DNA from: Actinernus sp. WN-2022
Taxonomy: Eukaryota; Cnidaria; Anthozoa; Actiniaria; Actinernidae
Length of the DNA: 64,000 bases
Direction of reading: 5' to 3'
Assembly: GCA_030867875.1 (NCBI GenBank)
Contig: JAOWCC010000042.1
Location: forward strand, 62,001 to 126,000
The first letter of the stretch is position 1. Each line of letters begins with the position of its first letter. Shown here in pieces: positions 55,917 through 64,000 of the stretch. The position numbers and the translations under genes were made by a program. Below the pieces are notes generated by a model. The model searched no databases. It was not told where the DNA came from and saw only the letters and a list, made by a program, of their open reading frames with translations.

Positions 55917-56138
55917 ATGGTTGGCCCTTTGGCAATTGTGGCTACACTTGCTACAGTGGGGATATTTTCCTTTGCATATTACAGACTCTTCAAGTTTTGC
56001 ATTCGTAAAAGCCTGGAAGGGATCGAGACACCAGAAGAGCAAGAAATTCGAGAGAGATATGACCGAGAAATAAAGCGACTGAGTCATCAAGCCGACGATG
56101 TGGAAATTGTTCAGCTTGTTGGAATCGAGCGAGAGTAA
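55917..56138 (+). CDS. Small one-pass membrane protein with charged tail, candidate
   Basis: 73 codons from ATG at 55917 (context aaaATGg) to stop. Residues 2-23 are hydrophobic (GPLAIVATLATVGIFSFAYY), followed by RLFKFCIRK, a strongly basic turn. The long charged helical tail is EGIETPEEQEIRERYDREIK, then RLSHQADDVEIVQLVGIERE. The in-frame TTG 39 bases upstream is not favoured. The tail looks like an amphipathic or short coiled segment. General architecture matches the other small membrane candidates in this half of the window. Function unknown. Confidence 0.5.
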   Translation: MVGPLAIVATLATVGIFSFAYYRLFKFCIRKSLEGIETPEEQEIRERYDREIKRLSHQADDVEIVQLVGIERE

Positions 56139-56441
56139 TCGGCAGCTTAAAATGAGGACTGAATCAAGACATTTTTCGAAGCATGTTTAAGCTGTTCAAG
56201 ATTTAGTATATTTCGAAGCTAGTTTGTGAAGGAATTCACGGTTTTTAATATATTACCACTCAAGTAATCCATGGTAATTAATATCACTGAAGAATGCAGC
56301 CAAATATTGACTAACTTGAGTATCAGGCTCAAAGGAACATGAGAGAAATATCAAACCAGCTCAAGTTAAACCGATTGACATGAAATATTCCAGCGAAGTC
56401 AAGTGAACTTAAAATTTAGTTTGAATGACCGTTTCCGTAAA

Positions 56442-58620
56442 GGTGGATTTCCACTTTCGTGTATTTTTTTAAAATTGTACGTAAAACCACAGGCAGCCCA
56501 AGCTAATGATTTTTACAAGGAATGTATGGGAATTTTTAGAAAAAATCTAAAACTGTACTAAAATGATCAAAAAAGTCCTACAATCTTACCTGTGTGTTGT
56601 GAAGTTGTTGCTCTTCATCACTGATGTGTTTATTTCTGGTTTGAGGCACTTCTGGGCTTTTTCCCCTCTCCTATATAAATATTGAGAAGGCAGGAAACAC
56701 GAGACGCCATTAGTCCACGTGGCGACTCTTCGAAGCCTCGTAATTCTTCGAAAATCCAAACTTTCAGAATTTTACCTCCAGAAACCCTTTCTTACATTCC
56801 TCTACCACTCATTTAATCGACCCATCGCTTATTTCCTCGCTTTGTAAGTACTCAAATTCGACGGTTTCTGCAGCCAACTTAGCCTGTAACGATCCGGGGT
56901 TCGATCAGCTTAGCCTTTTTTCATGGGCTGCCTATGCTAGTTGAACCACAGGCAGCCTGTGGTTGAACGTGGCTTTTCTTCGGAAGCAGTGACGAACGAG
57001 TGCCGAAGGAATTCAACACCTCGTGTTTTTTCGAAGAGATTCGGAGAACGAAGTCTTTGTGCTCAATCGACCAATCGCTGAACGGTGAAATCTGCTGGGG
57101 AGACCCACGAACTTTTCAGCAAACAATAGGTGAAGTAAATGTGAAATAGAAATGTAGTCGATTTCTTGATTTAGTTTTCTTCAAAAGCTGTTTCAAATGT
57201 AAAATAACCAAAAACGGAACTGACCAAGGTAAGTTGTACAATAATTTGTTATAGACGATTCTGTTGAACTGACTGCAATATGAGAGTGAAAAAATACGTC
57301 CGTGTAGCGGCTAGAATATGGTGTGACAAACTCGTATTGACCCTTATCTTTCCTGGAGCCTAACAGATGAGCAAAGAGCAGTTAGAACTGCCGAAGCAGG
57401 ACATATTAGAGACTTTAAGCAACCAGCCGACGGCAATGACGACGGGACGTAGAAAAGTGCCTTTCTCCGGAAATTTGGTGTCTACTATTTCCCTCGTTCA
57501 CCTTGAATTGTTTTTCACAACCAGATTTTCGAAAATTATGACCGAGTATAGAGTTCCGTTCACGCCGAACGAAAAACGGATTGATTTACTTTCTTATAAT
57601 GACGGTGGAAATGTAGGCGACTGCGTGCATTTTCACGTGCAACTATTGTTTTATGCCGTCGTCGAAGACATTGCCGTCGTGTTTTGCTTAAAGTCCCTAT
57701 TAATATCCTGTTGAGTAAACGAAACCGTAACGCGTCTGAAAAGCCTAGGACGAAATATTGTAATGGTGTGTTCTAGTGGCATTTCCGCTACTGTATTCAG
57801 GACGATTCAAAGAAAACTGTCCATTCCCATTACGCTCTTCTAATGGCTGATATGCCTTCTGTTCTGCATATTTCACAGTTCAGCGATTGAGCACAATGAC
57901 TTCGTTCTCCGAATATCTTCGAAAAAACACGGAGGTGTTGAGTTCCTTCGGCTCTCGTTCGTCACTGCTTCCGAACTGAAAGCCACGTTCAACCACAAGC
58001 TGCCTGTGGTTCAACTAGCACAGGCAGCCCATGAAAAAAAGGCTAAGCTGATCGAACCCCGGATCGTTACAGGCTAAGTTAACCGTCGAATTTGAGTACT
58101 TACAAAGCGAGGAAATAAGCGATGCATCGATTAAATGAGTGCTAGAGGAATGTAAGAAAGGGTTTCTGGAGGTAAAATTATGAAAGTTTGGATTTTCGAA
58201 GAATTACGAGGCTTCGAAGAGCCGCCACGTGGACTAATGGCGTCTCGTGTTTCCTGCCTTCTCAATATTTATATAGGAGAGGGGAAAAAGCCCAGAAGTG
58301 CCTCAAACCAGAAATAAACACATCAGTGATGAAGAGCAACAACTTCACAGGTAAGATTTTAGGACTTTATTGACATTTTAGTACAGTTATAGATTTTTTC
58401 TAAAAATTCCCATACATTCCTTGTACAAATCATTAGCTTGGGCTGCCTGTGGTAAAACATACGCCAAGAAAACGCCCGTAAATAAGAATCCAGTCTCGTT
58501 TAAAGTGCGGCGATCTTTTTACGTACGGTTTTAAAATGGGGTTTACTTGCGTAAGATCATTTTTACTTACTTTTTACGTACGTTTTACGTTTAGAGAGAA
58601 ACACGACAGTGGAATCCACC
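56442..58620. repeat. Older inverted-repeat element split by foldback copy 2
   Basis: GGTGGATTTCCACT at 56442-56455 and AGTGGAATCCACC at 58608-58620 are inverted outer ends. The inner flanks carry repeated tttacgtacg and cgtaaaac motifs. The foldback element 56488-58451 is nested inside. Confidence 0.7.
56488..58451. mobile_element. 1.96-kb foldback element with 7-bp TSD, copy 2
   Basis: Same structure as 13775-15840: ends CACAGGCAGCCCAAGC and GGGCTGCCTGTG, about 600-base inverted arms, same orientation and same core (gagcaaagagcagttagaac). The core lacks several short stretches present in copy 1. Direct repeat GTAAAAC at 56481-56487 and 58452-58458. Confidence 0.9.
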
Positions 58621-58679
58621 TAAGTGAAGATGTGTACAACGTAATTTTATAAAGTAAGCTAATCAAAACACATTTTTAA

Positions 58680-59223
58680 AGCTTTTCTGGCTATTTCTAA
58701 ATTGTTTAACGCATCCTATTTGTATGAACCTCATGAGCAAAAGTATTATATTTTAATGTTAAAGCAGAGGCTGGAAGACATTGAATATCAAAACTGGTGG
58801 AGTGCAATTCATAATGATGACAGAAAAGATAAGGATCAAAGAAACAAGCTGCGAACATATCGCACTTTTAAAATTAGCTACATACTCGAACCTTATCTTT
58901 TGAATGTTTACAATATTGAATACAGAACTGCACTTACGCGCCTTAGAATAAGCAATCACTGCCTTGAAATCGAGAAAGGGAGGCATGAAAAGCCATATCG
59001 GAAAGGCGAGGACAGAATCTGTCCTAAATGTAAAAGGGAGACTGAGGATGAAAGACACTTTTTAACTAAATGTCCAACGTACGACTCTCTCAGATGCAGT
59101 ATAATCAGTATCATTAATGTTCAACGAAAGTACAACTCAACAACACTAAATAACAACACCCTCTTTAACATTACAATCATGAGGAGCTTTACCCGAGTTA
59201 GGATTTTGGCTCCCCACTGCTAA
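58680..59223 (+). mobile_element. LINE C-terminal remnant with zinc knuckle
   Basis: An open stretch encodes DQRNKLRTYRTFKISYILEP, then ALTRLRISNHCLEIEKGRHE, and a C-x2-C..H-x4-C zinc-finger-like motif (RICPKCKRETEDERHFLTKC). This is the usual C-terminus of RT proteins in cnidarian non-LTR elements. The RT itself is missing, so it is a fragment. Confidence 0.7.
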
Positions 59224-59804
59224 GGGACATACAGTGTCCCTTAGAACAATAGGAGCTGTAATCTGAAACACTGGTATATGGTTTTATAGGAATGTTGTAA
59301 TTGGAAAAGCTGTCACCAGTCGAGAGCGCTAAGTAATTAAAATCTATCAACACGATACTTAATCTTCTGTTACTTTATTTAATGACCAGAACTACACATA
59401 ATTAGTTTCCATGTACGAGCGCACTGGAATACTTGAAAGTCGAATTGTTTAGGGCTCTCGCGGGGTGAGGATAACCTGACCCAAAATATAAAACATGCTG
59501 CGAAAGGTTAAGGAAGTGTATGGGGAGTTTGCCAGACACAAAAAATAAAATGTTTGTGGGGATAGGAAATAGTATTAGAGATTCATACATTTTTTTATGG
59601 AATTCGAGGGAATTCTAAAGCGTTTAGAACTTTTTTTGCCGATACTCTGCCGGCGAGATGAAAACTTCCAGAAAATATGTATTGACCGGAACTACACAGT
59701 TATCATAACACATAATACGAGCGCATTGGAAAACCCGAGAATCCTATAAACAATTCAGTCCCATTTCGCCAAAATCAACTCGACCAAATCTTACTGTACC
59801 ACTA

Positions 59805-60405
59805 TAATGCTTTTAAAGTGTCTATTTAGATTAATAAAAAAGCTTACCTGGGGAGAACTGTCCGCCGGCTGTAGCAATAACTTGCAGCGGTTGCAAAACC
59901 GAGCTGCCCGTATCATTCTCAGGCGTGATTACAGTGATTATCGTAAAATACACAAATGTGTTCTTGTTTTTAAATGTTTACATAACCAAGTTCCACCATA
60001 CTTAGGTAATTATTTCACAAGAAATTCCGGCTTTCATACTTACAATACAAGAAGAAAAGCTGACCTCCATCTCACCTACACCGAAACTTAGCCTTGGAAA
60101 ACGTACGTTTAGATTTTCTAGATCTATACTTTTTAACTCACTTCCTGTTAATATTACTGAAACATACTGAATCACTTTCTTCTTTCAAAAGTTCCGTTAA
60201 AGCCCACTTTCATTAGTACTTAATTATGATATTGTATGTGTGTTATATATGTATATGCTATAAATAAAATAATAGTTTTAGGATATTAACATTGTACATA
60301 GTTTTTAGGATATTTGTATTGTATCTCGATTTTATTGATACAGGGCCACTTTGGACACCAGCCACGTTGATGAATGGGCCACCCTGTTAAAATAAAGTTC
60401 ATCTA
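59805..60405 (+). mobile_element. LINE 3' remnant (L2/CR1-like)
   Basis: Encodes LQRLQNRAARIILRRD, then directly RKIHKCVLVFKCLHNQVPPY and FHTYNTRRKADLHL. A segment usually found between the first two blocks is missing. A frameshift near 60085 moves to the frame SLGKRTFRFSRSILFNSLPV. The 3' UTR ends near aaaataaagttcatctatct. Confidence 0.75.
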
Positions 60406-60584
60406 TCTTAAACAACTGATTAGCTCTCTCCACTAACGTTGGCATCAATACGACTTATCAGGAACAAAGAAGTACAATTAACATTTTTACTTGAATTGTT
60501 GACCAGAACTACACAGTTTATATATACAAGCAGACCAGCCAGAGAGCCCTAACAATAAAGAGTGGGAAAGCTAATTTCTGCCCA

Positions 60585-61850
60585 GGTTCAGCTGTGGAAT
60601 TCAGGTAACGGATTACCCATGAAAACAACAGACATAAACAGGCAGTAGGGGGGTGGGGCTAATTTCTGCCCAGGTTCAGCTGTGGAATTCAGGTAACGGA
60701 TTACCCATGAAAACAACAGACATAAACAGGCAGTCAGGGGGGTCTAATTTCCGCCCAGGTTCAGCTGTGGAATTCGGGTAACGGATTACCCATGAAAACA
60801 ACAGACATAAACAGGCAGTAAGGGGGTCTAATTTCTGCCCAGGTTCAGCTGTGGAATTCAGGTAACGGATTACCCATGAAAACAACAGACATAAACAGGC
60901 AGTAGGGGGGTGGGGCTAATTTCTGCCCAGGTTCAGGTAACGGATTACCCATGAAAACAACAGACATAAACAGGCAGTAAGGGGGGTCTAATTTCTGCCC
61001 AGGTTCAGCTGTGGAATTCAGGTAACGGATTACCCATGAAAACAACAGACATAAACAGGCAGTAAGGGGGGTCTAATTTCTGCCCAGGTTCAGCTGTGGA
61101 ATTCAGGTAACGGATTACCCATGAAAACAACAGATATAAACAGGCAGTAAGGGGGGTCTAATTTCTGCCCAGGTTCAGCTGTGGAATTCAGGTAACGGAT
61201 TACCCATGAAAACAACAGACATAAACAGGCAGTAAGGGGGTCTAATTTCTGCCCATGTTCAGCTGTTGAGTTCAGGTAACGGATTACCCATGAAAACAAC
61301 AGACATAAACAGGCAGTAAGGGGGGGGGGGGAGCTAATTTCTGCCCAGGTTCAGCTGTGGAATTCAGGTAACGGATTACCCATGAAAACAACAGACATAA
61401 ACAGGCAGTAGAGGGGGGCCTAATTTCTGCCCATGTTCAGCTGTGGAATTCAGGTAACGGATTACCCATGAAAACAACAGACATAAACAGGCAGTAAGGG
61501 GGTCTAATTTCTGCCCAGGTTCAGCTGTGGAATTCAGGTAACGGATTACCCATGAAAACAACAGACGTAAACAGGCAGTAGGGGGGTGGGGCTAATTTTC
61601 TGCCCAGGTTCAGGTAACGGATTACCCATGAAAACAACAGACATAAACAGGCAGTAAGGGGGGTCTAATTTCTGCCCAGGTTCAGCTGTGGAATTCAGGT
61701 AACGGATTACCCATGAAAACAACAGACATAAACAGGCAGTAAGGGGGTCTAATTTCTGCCCAGGTTCAGCTGTGGAATTCAGGTAACGGATTACCCATGC
61801 ATGAAAACAACAGACCGGCATAAACAGGCAGCAAGAGGGGCTCTTGCTTG
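60585..61850. repeat. ~85-bp minisatellite, ~15 units
   Basis: About 15 tandem units of about 75-90 bases, each containing ggtaacggattacccatgaa, acaacagacataaacaggca, a G run of 4 to about 11 bases, then aatttctgcccaggttcagc. Two units (near 60930 and 61610) lack the tgtggaattc segment. Repeated minus-strand frames in the array are not genes. Confidence 0.95.
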
Positions 61851-63384
61851 GTTTGCCTGTTTATTCGTAGGATTTCACCCCACTTTCAAATTAACTTCTA
61901 ATCTAGTATAAGCTGCTTGCGAAGTAGTAGTTTCCCCTTGTATTTCCATGTTAGATTGTTGACTCCAACATTACAGCTTCCTGAACCATCACCTGACGTA
62001 TCAAACATGGCTATATCTGTTCGGTAGAAAATGTAGGCCCTGCATTCTACAACAGCAATATATAAAAACACAAATACACAAAATATAGATACACATGCAG
62101 TGACAATATACTAAAATAATATATATATATGCATGACAGTACAAACTAAACAGATTAAGTAAATTCGCATGATCGAGGATAAAATGATAATCCCGCGCGA
62201 ATGGTTTATTCAACAGGCCAGTTTTAAATCATTAAGTAATCAATTAATAAATAACTTTAAACAAAATAAATTGTAACACAGTCGCAGCGATAGGTACGTT
62301 CGTTTCCTTTACCTTCTTCCATTTAAAACGACAGCTCGTTTCCTAATACTTGAATGCGATGAGTCTTCAGGGTTACCTATAAAGTTGTCGCTGATTCACC
62401 GATCACAGCGGAACGCGTAAGGTCGAAGGAGTTCATCGCGTCAATTATTTGCTTGAACTCTAATGAGACCAAAAATCCTTGATATGATCCCAACAAGACT
62501 GGTGCTGCTTTAGCAGCCCACAACAGAGTCCAAACAGAATAATGGCGTACATACGTCCCTCTTCTTCGGCGTTTCTTCTTTCCGGCCAGAAACATTAGAA
62601 TTGAGCGCATTCACCATTTTCCCGCCACAAATCTGATACTTTTACTTGGCAAATCTCGTTCGAGAACCGGTCAAAAGCCTTGTTCTTGACAATTTTTCTC
62701 CCTTTACAATCACAACGCCTACCACTTCCGAAGTTTGTCAAGTAACTGAGCTCCAAAAACCCTGTTTTAAGTGGAAAGCGTCCTCCATGATCGCGTGGGA
62801 ACATCCTTGAAGTTTGAGCGTCGACGGCAAGAATATAATTTCTGCTCTCCACAGGAATTATAAGGCTGCATAATCTTCGAAAGTGTTTATGTTATATTAA
62901 ATAAAGTGGTGACAACACTGAAACCACAAAATGTCAAAATCGTAATTCGATTTTGATGGCGTCATAGGCTTCACGCTGAGAAATCCGAAGTCGGGTTAAG
63001 CTCCTCATGAATCCACCGCTTGCACTCCAAACGCAAGTCGCAAAATATGTACACATGTGTTTTAAAGTACGCAACGAATCATAGTGTTGGTCCCTCAAAT
63101 GACTCTTCCTACTTCCGGTAATTAGACTCTTTTATATTTTAGGTTGTTATTAGCGTACTTGTAGCCTATACAGTTATATCCTTATAGACCTGCAAGACCA
63201 ATGTACAAAATTGTATACGGTGCTAATAATATGTCTATGTCTATGTCTATGGCTTGATCTGTACAAACGAAACATTTGTGCATTTTAGTGTTGCTTCTAT
63301 GAGAAAACGGGAGCGCACAACATACTTCGCGCGGGTAGGCGAGAAACATTTTTCCGGCAGTCGGAAATGTTTCCGCATTTTCCC
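61851..63384. other. Stretch without recognised gene
   Basis: Mixed AT-rich sequence. A minus-strand frame 62377-62610 starts with ATG and has a KKKRRRR run, but matches no family known to me and lacks a promoter or splice support. A (tatata) run is at about 62120. A tctatgtctatg short repeat is at 63231-63251. Confidence 0.4.
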
Positions 63385-63546
63385 CAGGGGCCTAGTCAGG
63401 ATTTTACCACAAGGGGGGAGGGGCGAGGTACCGACACGACCGCCAGACTGAGACGCTACCACGGAGAGAACGCGGTTGCCATTCATTTAATAATTTACAC
63501 AAGGGTGGTCACGGGCACACTAGAATCCCCCCTAGCTACGCCCCTG
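63385..63546. repeat. hAT-like MITE (CAGGGG..CTAG / CTACGCCCCTG)
   Basis: CAGGGGCCTAGTCAGGATTTT at the left resembles the CAGGGGCGTAGC-type ends of animal hAT elements; the right end ctagctacgcccctg is its inverted counterpart. No clean 8-bp duplication was seen. 63547-64000 shows no recognised feature. Confidence 0.6.
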
Positions 63547-64000
63547 TTCACCGGCCTTTAAGCCTGGTTCATAATTACGCAATCGCAGTGAATGCATTGA
63601 CCACTAGCGGTACTAGTTCTTCTCACAGATGTGATTATTGCATCTGCGTATGTTGCTTGTGCTTATGCTTGCGTCCAAGTGCGAACCAGGCGTACCTCCG
63701 ACACGATTTCGTAGCCAATTTTAAACGAGCCTCGGGACTAGTCACGCCAAGAAGAAGGGACGTAAGAATTTCTAGTAACGCAAATTTACAAATCGTGACA
63801 TAGATCATCAACTCAGTAAAATGCGCACGACTTGGGAACGAGTCTGGATAACAAGTACTTTTTTCTCACGAGTTTCTTAGAGAAAGGTTTTAAAAATCTT
63901 CCTCATCAAACTCAACGATATGTAGGTGAAGAAACACAAACTGGAGATCGATAGTTTACAAAGGTTAGTTTTTGAATTGTTTATCTAGACTCGCTCCCAG

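Noticed and set aside
60676..61821. Several minus-strand frames repeating FSWVIRYLNSTAEPGQKLDP
   Set aside because: Translations of the ~85-bp minisatellite.
62377..62610. Minus-strand ATG frame with a KKKRRRR run
   Set aside because: No family match, no promoter, splice or repeat support. Could be chance.

Overview
This is a eukaryotic nuclear window: AT-rich, spliced genes with long introns, spliceosomal GT..AG borders, LINE, SINE and MITE debris, and several minisatellites. Two conserved animal genes are recognisable. Their intron-rich structure and the repeat style suggest a cnidarian, most likely an anthozoan such as a stony coral. That placement is inference; no diagnostic taxon marker is present.

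Layout. (1) 1-11158, + strand: the 3' six exons of GTF2F1 (TFIIF alpha, RAP74). The 5' exons lie upstream of the window. Introns carry many inverted-repeat elements and a 63-bp minisatellite at 8335-9783. (2) 11159-17263: convergent intergenic stretch filled with nested DNA transposons, including a tRNA-like sequence split by two insertions and a 2.07-kb foldback element. (3) 17264-31433, - strand: nine coding exons of a C9orf72 orthologue (DENN-type protein, partner of SMCR8 and WDR41). Its last intron holds two large minisatellites, 19816-21165 and 21302-22420. (4) 31434-64000: no conserved multi-exon gene seen. It holds five candidate single-exon genes for very small one-pass membrane proteins (34.2, 36.0, 44.0, 53.6 and 55.9 kb), four with a TATA-like box upstream. 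It also holds a broken non-LTR retrotransposon whose 3' part is tandemly duplicated (38-42 kb), a tRNA-derived SINE with five tandem A boxes (45.8 kb), a second copy of the foldback element (56.5-58.5 kb), more LINE remnants, and an ~85-bp minisatellite (60.6-61.85 kb).

How it fits together. GTF2F1 and C9orf72 are unrelated neighbours transcribed toward each other: basal transcription versus membrane traffic and autophagy. Almost everything else is transposon biology. Several elements keep intact target-site duplications (TSDs of 9, 7, 6, 5 and 3 bp), so their ends and some insertion orders can be read directly. The most novel items are a 7-bp-TSD foldback family, a 6-bp-TSD family with TAACTGA subterminal repeats, a minisatellite built from transposon-end sequence inside GTF2F1, and the cluster of small membrane proteins.
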